Part shown: piece after piece, positions 17,561-27,045 of the stretch
Numbering within the stretch: the first letter of the stretch is position 1
How the letters are laid out: the number at the start of each line of letters is the position of its first letter
NCBI RefSeq assembly: GCF_015645465.1
Contig: NZ_JADOEL010000018.1
Span: forward strand, 1-64,000
Length of the DNA: 64,000 nucleotides
DNA from: Herminiimonas contaminans
GTDB lineage: Bacteria; Pseudomonadota; Gammaproteobacteria; Burkholderiales; Burkholderiaceae_D
Direction of reading: 5' to 3'
Translations under genes and position numbers: made by a program
The notes under the pieces: generated by a model
Seen by the model: only the letters and a program-made list of their open reading frames with translations
What the model was told of the DNA's origin: nothing
Database searches by the model: none

Positions 17561-17588
17561 AGTATAGGAAATAAACTGACGGAAACAA
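17561..17588 (-). promoter_or_regulatory. Promoter of the 52-residue peptide gene
   Basis: On the minus strand, -35 TTGTTT (17583-17588) and -10 TATACT (17561-17566) have a 16-base spacer. The expected start near 17554 gives a leader of about 43 bases. Confidence 0.5.
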
Positions 17589-17949
17589 GCCGTTTTCTTA
17601 TTCGGCAACATGCGTCGTCGTTAAAAATGTGAATCCGGCTGCGTCACAATTACGTATAAGAAGAAGACACACATTTTGCGTATGTCACAGAATTTAGTCG
17701 CTAAGCAGACGCCGTTTACTGCACTCTTACGCAATTTTTAGGTCTATTTTGCTAGAGCATCAAGGTAATTCACATCAGTTGCATGGGTCAGAAAAAGACT
17801 GACATGATGCAAAAAAACCATAAATGCGGAGTATTCCCTCCCGTATTTTGTGAAATATTGTCACATCGCAATCCTTGCAGACCCAGCGTGTGAATACTTT
17901 GTTAAATTAGAGCAACGAAATACAACCCGCTGTTCAAAGCGCCAAAATT
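17589..17949. other. Non-coding region ahead of the signalling operon
   Basis: This AT-rich stretch lies between the divergent small peptide gene and the response regulator gene, and completes a 438-base gap. It contains several TGTCAC or TGTGAA words (about 17643, 17684, 17848, 17890) that could be regulator half-sites, and a small hairpin (GTCAG with CTGAC, about 17787-17803). No convincing promoter pair was identified. A 36-codon frame at 17783-17893 lacks a ribosome site. Confidence 0.4.
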
Positions 17950-18639
17950 ATGCGAATTGCCGTACTTGATGATGACCGCAGCCAGACAGACTTAGTCTGT
18001 CAAGTGCTCAGCGCCGCCGGCCATTTCTGCCATCCCTTCCAAAGTGGCAAGGAACTGCTGAATCAATTGCGCCGTGAAAGCTTCGATATGTTAATTATCG
18101 ATTGGCAGGTGCCGGACCTGAGCGGTGCCGACGTTTTGCGTTGGGCACGCGAAAAGCTGCCGACCAACCTGCCAGTACTGTTCATGACCAGCCGTTCGGG
18201 CGAAGACGATATCGTCGCAGGCCTGGCTGCCGGCGCCGACGATTACATGATCAAACCTATCCGTCGCGGTGAACTGCTGGCACGGGTGCAGGCCTTGTTG
18301 CGCCGCGCCTATCCTAGCCAAAACCCGATCGAGCAAATCCAGTTCGGCAATTTCATTTTTGAAGCCCGTACCGGCCGCCTGACCATGTCCGGCGCACCGA
18401 TTGAGGTCACGCAAAAAGAATTTGACCTGGCTTTGCTGTTCTTCCGCAACCTGGGCCGCCCGCTGTCGCGCGCCTATATTCTGGAGGCAGTGTGGGCACG
18501 TGATGTAGAAATTCCGTCGAGAACCATGGATACCCATGTATCCAGAGTCCGGAGCAAGTTACAATTGCGTCCAGAACATGGTTTTCGGTTGGCTCCGGTG
18601 TATAGCTACGGCTACCGCCTGGAGCAAATGACAGGCTAG
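17950..18639 (+). CDS. OmpR-type response regulator
   Basis: A 229-residue two-component regulator. The receiver domain has the acidic pocket DDD (residues 7-9), the phospho-acceptor D51 (IIDWQVPDLSG), T80 and K102 (MIKPI). The C-terminal winged helix binds DNA (VTQKEFDLALLFFRNLGRPLSRAYILE and RTMDTHVSRVRSKL). The cognate kinase is almost certainly the CHASE2 kinase two genes downstream. The LysM/FecR gene starts 31 bases after its stop. Target genes are unknown; autoregulation is usual. Confidence 0.92.
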   Translation: MRIAVLDDDRSQTDLVCQVLSAAGHFCHPFQSGKELLNQLRRESFDMLIIDWQVPDLSGADVLRWAREKLPTNLPVLFMTSRSGEDDIVAGLAAGADDYMIKPIRRGELLARVQALLRRAYPSQNPIEQIQFGNFIFEARTGRLTMSGAPIEVTQKEFDLALLFFRNLGRPLSRAYILEAVWARDVEIPSRTMDTHVSRVRSKLQLRPEHGFRLAPVYSYGYRLEQMTG

Positions 18640-18670
18640 TAAGCGCACCAGGGTTGCGCGGAGAACAAGC

Positions 18671-20098
18671 ATGCGCATTACCCTTCAAAAATTGATGTTG
18701 GTTCTGGCACTCGCGATAGGGCAAAGCCCTATCGTATGGGCAGCTGCATCCGCGGCTGCGCCAGGCAGCATCACTATCCAGGCTTCCGGCATTACCTATT
18801 ACGCGCAGGCTGGCGACACCCTGATGTCGATCGCACAGCGCCTGACCACCAAAACCGGCAACTGGGTCGCCCTCGGCACCATCAACCGTATCAACAAAGA
18901 CAGCAACATCCCCATCGGTACCGGCATCATCATCCCGACCGAATTGCTGGCGGATGAACCGACCGATGCCATCGTGATTGCGCGCAATGGCAACATCACC
19001 GCTACCACTGCCGATGGCCGCACCATCACCATAGATATAGGCAGCAAAGTCGCCGAAGGCATGCGCATCACGACCGGCGCGAATAGTTTCCTGACGCTGG
19101 CACTGGCCGATGAATCACGCATCTCCGTACCGTCAAACAGCAATGTGCTGCTCGCCAAGCTGCGCAAGTCGCTCTACACCGGCAGCCCGCGTACTGAAGT
19201 GAAGTTATTGCGCGGCCGCGTGGTGTCACGTGTTTCTCCCCTTGATGGCAATAAGGGGCGCTTTGAAGTGCGCACCCCGGGCTCGGTCGCAGGCGTGCGT
19301 GGCACCCATTTCCGCGTCGGCCTGAATGGCGACAAGGTTGCCACTGAAGTACTGGATGGTCATGTCGCGGTCGGCACACTGCAGGCACCGGAAGCACGCA
19401 TGCTGGATAGCGTGAAGGGCAATATCATCGCGAGCAATTCCGTCGGCCGCGCGATCGACCTGCTACCAGCCCCGCAATTGGCCAACATGCCGTATCGCCT
19501 GAATGGCAATGCGCAGTTCGCGATTACACCTGTCAAAGGTGCACGCGCCTACCACGTACAACTGGCACAGGATGCCGAAACCCTGCACATGCTGGCAGAG
19601 ACCAAAGGCAACTCACCAGAGATCGTGCTGGAGAATATTCAGGAAGGCAATTACTTTGCGCAAATCTCGGCGATCGATGAGCTGGGTCTGGAGGGTATGC
19701 CGCGCACGCTCGCCGTCACCATCAAAAATCGCCTGGCGCCGCTGAAGGAATCTGCGATTCAGGGTGCACCGTCGGTATCCAATAACTACAGCAAGGAACT
19801 GGAATTGCGCTGGGCCGGCACTGCCACGCAAAAGTACAATATCCAGGTTGCACGTGATCTGGAATTTACCTGGCTGCTGTTCAACAGCAATGTCACCGGC
19901 AATGAAGTCAAACTTCCACGTCCATCGTTTGGCACTTACTTCACCCGCGTACAAAGCGTGAACGTAGATGGCAGCAGCAATCCCTACTCGTCCGCACAAA
20001 CCCTGATCGTTACCGATCAATGGATTATCAATGACGGCCATCCGTTGCGCAGCAAGGAAGCATCGCGCGATAGTGGCCGCTCGGCAGATCGCCAATAA
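18671..20098 (+). CDS. Exported LysM and FecR domain protein
   Basis: A 475-residue periplasmic protein. Residues 1-24 are a signal peptide ending IVWA. A LysM module (about 42-92, YYAQAGDTLMSIAQRLTT...IPIGTGIIIP) should bind peptidoglycan. A FecR domain covers about 110-225, with FEVRTPGSVAGVRGTHFRV. The C-terminal part holds two fibronectin-III-like repeats (about 275-355 and 372-455), each with tyrosine-valine-glutamine strands (YHVQLAQDAE, YNIQVARDLE). The tail is polar. There is no TonB-linked transporter or sigma factor nearby, so this is not a classical FecR anti-sigma system. Its place between a regulator and its kinase suggests it modifies sensing. Confidence 0.85.
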   Translation: MRITLQKLMLVLALAIGQSPIVWAAASAAAPGSITIQASGITYYAQAGDTLMSIAQRLTTKTGNWVALGTINRINKDSNIPIGTGIIIPTELLADEPTDAIVIARNGNITATTADGRTITIDIGSKVAEGMRITTGANSFLTLALADESRISVPSNSNVLLAKLRKSLYTGSPRTEVKLLRGRVVSRVSPLDGNKGRFEVRTPGSVAGVRGTHFRVGLNGDKVATEVLDGHVAVGTLQAPEARMLDSVKGNIIASNSVGRAIDLLPAPQLANMPYRLNGNAQFAITPVKGARAYHVQLAQDAETLHMLAETKGNSPEIVLENIQEGNYFAQISAIDELGLEGMPRTLAVTIKNRLAPLKESAIQGAPSVSNNYSKELELRWAGTATQKYNIQVARDLEFTWLLFNSNVTGNEVKLPRPSFGTYFTRVQSVNVDGSSNPYSSAQTLIVTDQWIINDGHPLRSKEASRDSGRSADRQ

Positions 20099-20119
20099 GT
20101 ACAAGCGCACACAGGACTA

Positions 20120-22489
20120 ATGAAGATCCGCTGGCTTTCTCCATTCGTGCGGCGCCTGGCACTGCGCGAATGGCTGATGCTATTCATAGGCTTGCTGACA
20201 CTGGCAATCGCATTGGGCTGGCAAAACGGGCTGGGGCGACTGGATCAGTCGCTCTATGATTTATTCCTCTCCATCGACGACAACAAACCGGTACGCGAAG
20301 ACATCATCATCGTCGCCATCGATGATTACAGCCTGGCCGAACTCGGGCGCTGGCCGTGGTCACGTGATCTGCATACCGACCTGATCAACAAGCTCACAAA
20401 AGCCAGTCCACGTGCGATCGGCCTCGATGTCATTCTGTCGGAAACCTCTACCCAGCAAAGCGATCTACAACTGGCCACCGCGATTGCGCAAAACCAGCGC
20501 GTCGTCTTGCCGGTCGTCCTGACAAATGCAGGGCAGGGCCTGACTGCAGGCTTGCCGATACCGACACTGGCCGCATCGGCTCGCGCACTCGGCCATATCA
20601 ATCTCGAACACGATAGCGACGGCGTGGTGCGTAGCGTGTTCCTGCGCGAAGGCCAGAACGGCAAAAGCTGGCTGCACTTCTCAGCCTCACTCCTGAGCGT
20701 AGGCAGTGGCATGCAATACAGCGGCACCGGTGCCTTGCCAGTCGCACCGACCGCATCACTGATCGATACCTGGCAACGTGGTGATCAGCTCTACATCCCT
20801 TACGAAGGCGGCATAGGCTACTTCAAGTCGGTACCGTATGTGTCGGTACTGCGCGGTGAAGTGCCGGATGAATTTTTTACCGATAAATATGTGCTGGTCG
20901 GTGCCACCGCGCTCGGCATGGCAGACTCTTACCCGACGCCGGTGTCACGCAATTCGGGCGCCATGCCTGGTATAGAAATCAATGCGAATATCCTGGCCAG
21001 CTTGCTGGATGGTGAAGAGATCCATATCGCGTCGCCGTGGCAAACTGCGCTGTTCAATGCATTCCCGGTCTTCATGGCCTTGCTCGGCTATTTGCTGCTG
21101 TCGCCACGTTTCTCCTTATTCGCGACCGGTATCTGGATGCTGGTGACGCTCGTCACCAGCTACGTCGGATTACGCATGGGTCTCTGGATTGCACCCGCTG
21201 CTGCCGTCATCACGCTGATCATTTCGTATCCGCTGTGGAGCTGGCGTCGACTGGAAGCAGCGATTACCTATCTGGGGCAGGAATTTACCCGCCTCGATCA
21301 GGAGCCGCATTTACTGCCTGAAGAAAAAACCACTACAGCGGAAAACAAAGTAGCCGACGTCCTTGAACAACGCATCACCGCCATGAAGAACGCGGCACGA
21401 CGTGTACGCGATCTGCGCCAGTTCGTATCGGACAATCTGGATAACCTGCCGGATGCGACGCTGGTCACTTCCGTTGAAGGACAGGTACTGCTGGCGAACA
21501 AACATGCGAACGACTATTACAGCTCGCTGGGTATCGACAATGTCCTGGGGCACAACATCCTCGACTTGCTCGCGCAGTTGAAAAACCCGCAGCCGGTCGA
21601 CCAGGCCACCAATCTCTCGTTTGACTGGCCGGATTTGCTCGACATCCAGCGTTCGCAAACCCTGAACAACGGCATCTCGGTACAGGATCACAAAGGACGC
21701 GACTTGCTGGTCAAAAGCAGCCCATGTAACTCGGCCGCCAATCTGTTGACCGGATGGATTGTCAGCGTGCTGGACATCTCCACCATACGCGCCGCCGAAC
21801 GCAGCCGCGATGAAACCCTGCGCTTCCTGTCACACGATATGCGCGCGCCGCAGGCATCCATCCTGGCGCTGCTGGAACTGCAAAGTGAAACCTCATCCGC
21901 CTTGCCACAGGCCGAACTCTTTGCACGCATAGAAAAAGCGTCGCGCAAAACACTGGGCCTGGCGGATAACTTCGTGCAATTGGCACGCGCCGAATCGCAT
22001 GAATACCGACTCGAAGAAGTCGACTTCCAGGACGTGCTGTTCGACGCCACAGATGAAATGTGGTCACTCGCGAAGAGCCGCCACATCAGTGTGGAAATGG
22101 AGATCAGCGACGGTGAATACCCGGTCAAGGTCGATCGCACGCTGATGACGCGCGCGCTGGCCAACCTGCTGTCCAACGCCATCAACTACAGCCCCGACCA
22201 TACCAGCATCATCTGCTCGGTCTGGCTGGACCGCGACGGTCCGCAACCGCGCGTCGTATGCCGCATCCTGGATCACGGCTACGGCATCGCCGAGGCCGAC
22301 CAGAGCAAGCTGTTCCTGCGCTTCCAGCGTGTCGATTTACCGAACCAGCCGCGCCATGATGGCGTAGGCTTAGGATTGGTATTCGTTAAAACAGTCATCG
22401 AAAGGCATCAAGGTGATATAAGCTTCATTAGTCAGGCCGGGGTAGGGACCAGTTTCACCCTGATGTTGCCGGTCTGTCACGAAGTCTAG
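20120..22489 (+). CDS. CHASE2 domain sensor histidine kinase
   Basis: A 789-residue membrane kinase. One transmembrane helix (about 17-36) precedes a periplasmic CHASE2 sensor (about 40-300, with IIIVAIDDYSLAELGRWPW and GATALGMADSYPTPV). Three helices follow (about 305-375), then a PAS-like domain (about 440-555). The HisKA H-box is SHDMRAP with H572. The HATPase has the N-box NLLSNAINYSP, G1 DHGYG and G2 GVGLGL. It shares an operon with the response regulator and LysM/FecR gene (21-base gap). The signal sensed by CHASE2 domains is generally unknown. Confidence 0.92.
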   Translation: MKIRWLSPFVRRLALREWLMLFIGLLTLAIALGWQNGLGRLDQSLYDLFLSIDDNKPVREDIIIVAIDDYSLAELGRWPWSRDLHTDLINKLTKASPRAIGLDVILSETSTQQSDLQLATAIAQNQRVVLPVVLTNAGQGLTAGLPIPTLAASARALGHINLEHDSDGVVRSVFLREGQNGKSWLHFSASLLSVGSGMQYSGTGALPVAPTASLIDTWQRGDQLYIPYEGGIGYFKSVPYVSVLRGEVPDEFFTDKYVLVGATALGMADSYPTPVSRNSGAMPGIEINANILASLLDGEEIHIASPWQTALFNAFPVFMALLGYLLLSPRFSLFATGIWMLVTLVTSYVGLRMGLWIAPAAAVITLIISYPLWSWRRLEAAITYLGQEFTRLDQEPHLLPEEKTTTAENKVADVLEQRITAMKNAARRVRDLRQFVSDNLDNLPDATLVTSVEGQVLLANKHANDYYSSLGIDNVLGHNILDLLAQLKNPQPVDQATNLSFDWPDLLDIQRSQTLNNGISVQDHKGRDLLVKSSPCNSAANLLTGWIVSVLDISTIRAAERSRDETLRFLSHDMRAPQASILALLELQSETSSALPQAELFARIEKASRKTLGLADNFVQLARAESHEYRLEEVDFQDVLFDATDEMWSLAKSRHISVEMEISDGEYPVKVDRTLMTRALANLLSNAINYSPDHTSIICSVWLDRDGPQPRVVCRILDHGYGIAEADQSKLFLRFQRVDLPNQPRHDGVGLGLVFVKTVIERHQGDISFISQAGVGTSFTLMLPVCHEV

Positions 22490-22571
22490 CTGCCCGGTGG
22501 CAACAGCCTCGTACCATAGTGCAACAAGCTATAATGTATCGCTATTCACTTATTGAATATTCGTGCCATAA

Positions 22572-23861
22572 ATGCAACTCCTCGCCGTCGGCCTTAACCA
22601 CACTACCGCGCCAGTCTCATTGCGCGAAAAGGTAGCCTTTCCCGCTGACCAGCTTGGTCAGGCGGTGGCTTCCGCACGTAGCTGGTATGGCCGCAGCGAT
22701 GCCACGACATATACCGACGAAGCAGCGATCCTGTCGACCTGCAATCGCACCGAGTTATACGCTGCCAGCAATCTGCCGGGTGGTGTGAACGAAGCGATAG
22801 ATATCACTGCACATTTCCTCGCCGATTATCACAAACTGCCCTACGCGGATCTGCGCCCGTATCTGTACGCGCTGCCGCAAGATAATGCCGTGCGTCACGC
22901 CTTCCGTGTCGCTTCCGGACTGGATTCCATGGTGCTCGGCGAACCGCAAATTCTCGGACAAATGAAAGATGCAGTGCGCCAGGCCGAAGCGGCTGGCGGA
23001 CTCGGCACCTATCTGCACCAGATGTTCCAGCGCACCTTTGCGGTCGCCAAGGAAGTCCGCAGCACCACCGAGATCGGCGCGCATAGCGTCTCGATGGCGG
23101 CGGCATCGGTACGTTTATCACAACGCATTTTCGACAAAATTTCAGAACAGAATGTGCTGTTCATCGGTGCCGGTGAAATGATCGAGCTCAGCGCGACCCA
23201 CTTCGCGGCACAGAATCCGAAATCGGTCACCATCGCCAACCGTACACTGGAGCGCGGCGAGACTCTCGCACATCGCTTCAATGGCAAAGCAATCCGCCTG
23301 GCAGACTTGCCGGATCAACTGGCCACCTACGACATCGTCATTTCATCAACTGCATCATCCTTGCCCATCATCGGCCTCGGCATGGTGGAACGCGCAATCA
23401 AGGCACGTCGACACAAACCGATGTTCATGGTTGACCTCGCGGTACCGCGTGATATCGAAGCCGAGATTGGTCGCCTGGATGACGTCTTCCTCTACACGGT
23501 CGATGATCTCGGCACCTTTGTGCAAACCGGCGTCGAGAATCGCCAGGCAGCAGTCGCACAAGCCGAAGCCATCATCGAAACCCGCGTCCGTTCCTTTATG
23601 CACTGGATAGACTCGCGTGCAGTCGTACCGGTGATCCAGGACTTGCATGAGTCCAGCGAAAGCATGCGCATGATAGAACTGGAACGCGCACGCAAGCTGC
23701 TGGCCAAAGGTGAAGACATAGACGCCGTGCTCGAAGCCTTGTCCAAAGGACTGACTGCGAAATTTCTGCATGGCCCGCAACAAGCCCTGAACAACGCGCA
23801 AGGTGATGAACGTGCCCGTCTCGCTGCCTTGCTGCCACAGCTGTTCCGCACCAAGCGCTAG
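22572..23861 (+). CDS. hemA: Glutamyl-tRNA reductase
   Basis: Reduces glutamyl-tRNA to glutamate-1-semialdehyde, the first step of tetrapyrrole synthesis by the C5 route. The 429 residues contain the catalytic cysteine in [12 protein letters not shown], the tRNA/substrate segment [15 protein letters not shown], the NADP fold [15 protein letters not shown] and [10 protein letters not shown]. The neighbour prfA follows about 100 bases on, as in many proteobacteria including E. coli. Confidence 0.96.
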   Translation: MQLLAVGLNHTTAPVSLREKVAFPADQLGQAVASARSWYGRSDATTYTDEAAILSTCNRTELYAASNLPGGVNEAIDITAHFLADYHKLPYADLRPYLYALPQDNAVRHAFRVASGLDSMVLGEPQILGQMKDAVRQAEAAGGLGTYLHQMFQRTFAVAKEVRSTTEIGAHSVSMAAASVRLSQRIFDKISEQNVLFIGAGEMIELSATHFAAQNPKSVTIANRTLERGETLAHRFNGKAIRLADLPDQLATYDIVISSTASSLPIIGLGMVERAIKARRHKPMFMVDLAVPRDIEAEIGRLDDVFLYTVDDLGTFVQTGVENRQAAVAQAEAIIETRVRSFMHWIDSRAVVPVIQDLHESSESMRMIELERARKLLAKGEDIDAVLEALSKGLTAKFLHGPQQALNNAQGDERARLAALLPQLFRTKR

Positions 23862-23968
23862 CGACGCTCTTCCCGCCGGTCCGCCCTCACGCCGACCAAT
23901 ACCTTGCATGCTGTCCCGCACAGCGCTGCACATCGTCAAGATCAACCAAACCAGAATTAAAAAATATG

Positions 23969-25051
23969 ATGAAACCATCCATGCTCGCCAAGCTCGATCA
24001 ATTGACCGAGAGACTGGACGAATTGAATGTGCTGCTGACACAGGAAGATGCCACGTCCAATATGGACAACTACCGCAAGATGACGCGTGAACATGCGGAA
24101 CTGGGTCCATTGGTCGCCTTGTATGCCAGCTATCGGCAAGCTGAAAGCGACATCCAGGATGCACAAGGCATGCTGTCCGATCCGGATATGAAGGAATTTG
24201 CGCAGGAAGAAATCGCCGCCGCCAAAACGCGCATGGAGCAGCTGGAACTCGATTTGCAGAAAATGCTGCTACCGAAAGATCCGAATGACGACCGCAATAT
24301 CTTCCTCGAAATTCGTGCCGGTACCGGCGGCGATGAAGCGGCACTGTTTGCCGGCGATCTCTTGCGCATGTACACCCGCTTTGCCGAGCGCAATCGCTGG
24401 CAGATAGAAATGGTATCGGAATCGCCATCCGAAGTCGGTGGCTATAAGGAAGTCATCGTCCGCATCATCGGCTTCGGTGCCTACTCGAAGCTCAAATTTG
24501 AATCCGGCGGCCATCGCGTGCAACGCGTACCGGCTACCGAGACGCAAGGACGCATCCACACCTCGGCCTGTACCGTCGCCATCATGCCGGAAGCCGACGA
24601 AGTCGAGGACGTCAACATCAATCCGGCCGACTTGCGCATCGATACCTATCGCGCATCCGGTGCCGGTGGTCAGCACATCAACAAAACCGATTCCGCCGTC
24701 CGTATCACGCACATTCCGACTGGCATCGTGGTCGAATGCCAGGATGACCGTAGCCAGCACAAAAACAAGGCTTCAGCGCTGAAAGTGCTGGCGGCACGCA
24801 TCAAGGATGTCCAGTTGCGCGAACAGCAATCGAAGGAAGCGGCAACGCGTAAATCACTGATCGGTTCCGGCGACCGCAGCGAACGCATACGCACCTATAA
24901 TTTCCCGCAAGGCCGCATGACTGACCATCGCATCAACCTGACTTTGTATAAACTCGACTTCATCATGGACGGCGATTTGACCGAACTGACGAATGCACTG
25001 GCAGCAGAGCACCAGGCAGAATTGCTGGCTACGCTCGCCGATGCGACCTGA
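23969..25051 (+). CDS. prfA: Peptide chain release factor 1
   Basis: Recognises UAA and UAG stop codons and triggers peptide release. The 360 residues match the usual length when started at ATG 23969 (MKPSMLAKL, like E. coli MKPSIVAKL); another ATG lies one codon before. The GGQ catalytic loop is in [19 protein letters not shown], preceded by the decoding region with [14 protein letters not shown]. The GGQ glutamine is the methylation target of PrmC, encoded two genes downstream. Confidence 0.96.
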   Translation: MKPSMLAKLDQLTERLDELNVLLTQEDATSNMDNYRKMTREHAELGPLVALYASYRQAESDIQDAQGMLSDPDMKEFAQEEIAAAKTRMEQLELDLQKMLLPKDPNDDRNIFLEIRAGTGGDEAALFAGDLLRMYTRFAERNRWQIEMVSESPSEVGGYKEVIVRIIGFGAYSKLKFESGGHRVQRVPATETQGRIHTSACTVAIMPEADEVEDVNINPADLRIDTYRASGAGGQHINKTDSAVRITHIPTGIVVECQDDRSQHKNKASALKVLAARIKDVQLREQQSKEAATRKSLIGSGDRSERIRTYNFPQGRMTDHRINLTLYKLDFIMDGDLTELTNALAAEHQAELLATLADAT

Positions 25052-25108
25052 TGCAACTATTCCGCTGCAAGCCACTCTTAATGTGCATCCTTTTTTGAGA
25101 AACCAGCA

Positions 25109-25582
25109 ATGAAAACCTCCAAACCCGTACTGCTCGCCGTCGCCTTTGTGTCGCTCGCCCTGCTGGCGGTCGCCATGTATCTGCAACATGTAGAAGGCAT
25201 GCTGCCATGCCCGCTGTGCGTGATCCAGCGCTATGCCTTTGCAGCGATTGCCATCATCTGTCTGATCGCGGTCTACCTGCCACGCGGCGCGGGCAAGATC
25301 GCCACCGCGCTGGCGGCTCTGGCAGCAATCGCCGGTGCCGGTGTCGCTGGCTGGCACATCTATATCAAAGCCAATCCAACCGTATCCTGCGGCATCGATC
25401 CGCTGGAAACCTCGCTGAATACGATACCGACTGCCAAGCTGCTGCCTTTCCTGTTCCAGGCGGATGGCCTGTGCACCACCGAGTACGCACCGATACTCGG
25501 CCTGTCATTGCCACAATGGGCATTGGTCTGGTTTGCCGTGATCGCTACTTATCTGATTTACACCACCATCAAGAAGAACTAA
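25109..25582 (+). CDS. dsbB: Disulfide bond formation protein B
   Basis: An inner-membrane protein that reoxidises DsbA and passes electrons to quinone. The 157 residues form four transmembrane helices. The first redox pair is C34-P-L-C37 (LPCPLCVIQRY) and the second is C94 and C122 in the second periplasmic loop. It is placed between prfA and prmC, and its stop codon overlaps the prmC start (TAATG). So its expression is tied to translation termination genes, an unusual context for a redox gene. Confidence 0.93.
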   Translation: MKTSKPVLLAVAFVSLALLAVAMYLQHVEGMLPCPLCVIQRYAFAAIAIICLIAVYLPRGAGKIATALAALAAIAGAGVAGWHIYIKANPTVSCGIDPLETSLNTIPTAKLLPFLFQADGLCTTEYAPILGLSLPQWALVWFAVIATYLIYTTIKKN

Positions 25583-26427
25583 TGAGCGTCATGGATGCAA
25601 GCGTCGCGACCGGCACCACCATCTCTGCCATCATGCAGCGTGCGCCGCTTGCACAACTGGAAGCACGCATCCTGCTCGCACATGTCACGCAACTCTCGCG
25701 CGTGCAATTGATTACCCAGTCGGAGCGCGCGCTGACGGCTGATGAAGCACAACAGCTATCGCAACTATTTGCACGCCGCCTTGCCGGTGAACCTATCGCC
25801 TATCTGACCGGGGAACGCGAATTCTTTGGTTTGTCGTTTGACGTCAGCCCGGCCGTGCTCATCCCGCGTCCCGATACCGAATTGCTGGTTGAACTGGCCA
25901 TCGAACATTTGCCATCTCAAGGTCGTGCACTGGACATGGGTACGGGTTCCGGTGCGATTGCGATTGCACTGGCACATGCACGCCCCGATGCCAGCGTCAC
26001 CGCGCTGGATGTCAGTACAGAAGCATTGGCCATTGCCACAAGTAATGCCCGCAAAAATCAGGTCAAGGCAGACTTCCTGCGTAGTGACTGGTTCAGTGCG
26101 GTGGAAGCGCAGCGCTTTGATTTAATCGTGTCGAATCCACCCTACATCGTCGCAGGCGATCCGCATTTATCCGAAGGTGATTTGCGCTTTGAACCGGTCG
26201 ATGCACTGACCGATCATGGCAATGGCCTATCCGATCTGCACACCATCACGCGCGATGCCAGAGCCTATCTGGCACCCGGCGCATGGCTATTGATGGAGCA
26301 TGGCTACGACCAGGCGGCAGCAGTACGCGAAGTACTGAGCGCATATGGTTACACCGAGGTGCAAAGCTGGCGCGATCTGGCAGGTATAGAGAGAGTCAGT
26401 GGCGGCAGATACCGCGCGGATAAATAA
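25582..26427 (+). CDS. prmC: Release factor glutamine methyltransferase
   Basis: Methylates the GGQ glutamine of release factors RF1 and RF2. The frame continues far upstream inside dsbB in another phase, but the real start is the ATG at 25582 overlapping the dsbB stop, giving 281 residues. SAM-binding DMGTGSGAIAIALA is at about 118-131 and the catalytic NPPY at 185-188. The N-terminal helical domain has GEPIAYLTGEREFFG. It acts on the product of prfA in the same cluster. Confidence 0.95.
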   Translation: MSVMDASVATGTTISAIMQRAPLAQLEARILLAHVTQLSRVQLITQSERALTADEAQQLSQLFARRLAGEPIAYLTGEREFFGLSFDVSPAVLIPRPDTELLVELAIEHLPSQGRALDMGTGSGAIAIALAHARPDASVTALDVSTEALAIATSNARKNQVKADFLRSDWFSAVEAQRFDLIVSNPPYIVAGDPHLSEGDLRFEPVDALTDHGNGLSDLHTITRDARAYLAPGAWLLMEHGYDQAAAVREVLSAYGYTEVQSWRDLAGIERVSGGRYRADK

Positions 26428-26438
26428 AGCGAACTACG

Positions 26439-26957
26439 TCAAGCAGCCAGCGCTTTTTCCAGCAGCTTATGCAGGGCAGCGAAATCGGGTTCGCCGACGT
26501 AGCGCTTGATGACGTGGCCATCTTTGTCGACCACCAAAGTAGTCGGCGTCAGTTTGATATCACCAAATGATTTTGCCAGTTCACCCTGGGTATCGAGTGC
26601 GATCTGGAATGGCAGTTTGCGTGTCTCTACGAAATTCAATACATAGTTAGGTGGATCGTAAGCCATCGCCACCGCGATGAATTCCAGTCCGTTGTCCTTG
26701 TACTTGTTGTAGGTATCAACCATCTCCGGCATTTCCTTGACGCAGGTCACACAGGACGTCGCCCAGAAATTAATCATCACCACCTTGCCGCGCAAATCCT
26801 GCGAGGTAAATTTCTTGCCTTGCAGATTGGTAAAGGTCACATCCGGAATCGCATCCTTCTTGGAGACCGACATATAGCCGACCACTGCCAGCACCACGAT
26901 AACGAGGGCGGCCAGGATTTTGAGCCAGGTACGCTGAGGTGCGGCAGATGCTTGCAT
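26439..26957 (-). CDS. TlpA/ResA-like membrane-anchored thioredoxin
   Basis: A 172-residue protein with one N-terminal anchor helix (about 12-29) and a periplasmic thioredoxin fold. The redox motif is C69-V-T-C72 in NFWATSCVTCVKEMP; the cis-proline is in LTPTTLVV. Such proteins reduce apocytochrome or other periplasmic cysteines. The CVTC centre is less common than CxPC, so its redox potential may differ. ATG 26957 was preferred to a TTG at 26966. It converges with prmC, 11 bases apart. Confidence 0.85.
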   Translation of the reverse strand: MQASAAPQRTWLKILAALVIVVLAVVGYMSVSKKDAIPDVTFTNLQGKKFTSQDLRGKVVMINFWATSCVTCVKEMPEMVDTYNKYKDNGLEFIAVAMAYDPPNYVLNFVETRKLPFQIALDTQGELAKSFGDIKLTPTTLVVDKDGHVIKRYVGEPDFAALHKLLEKALAA

Positions 26958-26987
26958 GATCGACAATCCGAAGAATTCAGTGTGCCT

Positions 26988-27041
26988 ATTATAGTCAGGT
27001 CCTGCGCTGCATGTTTAATCGAAAATACCGACACATGCAGC
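26988..27041 (-). promoter_or_regulatory. Possible promoter and inverted repeat upstream of tlpA-like gene
   Basis: On the minus strand a perfect -10 TATAAT stands at 26988-26993, about 30 bases before the start codon, without a good -35. A nine-base inverted repeat (GCTGCATGT at 27006-27014, ACATGCAGC at 27033-27041) covers the -35 region and could be an operator, or a weak barrier after the M48 gene. Confidence 0.3.
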
Positions 27042-27045
27042 AGGT

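Noticed and set aside
17783-17893. A 36-codon frame upstream of the response regulator
   Set aside because: No ribosome site, and the region reads as regulatory sequence.
23355-24428. A 357-codon minus-strand frame spanning the ends of hemA and prfA
   Set aside because: It crosses the boundary between two certain genes and shows no motif.
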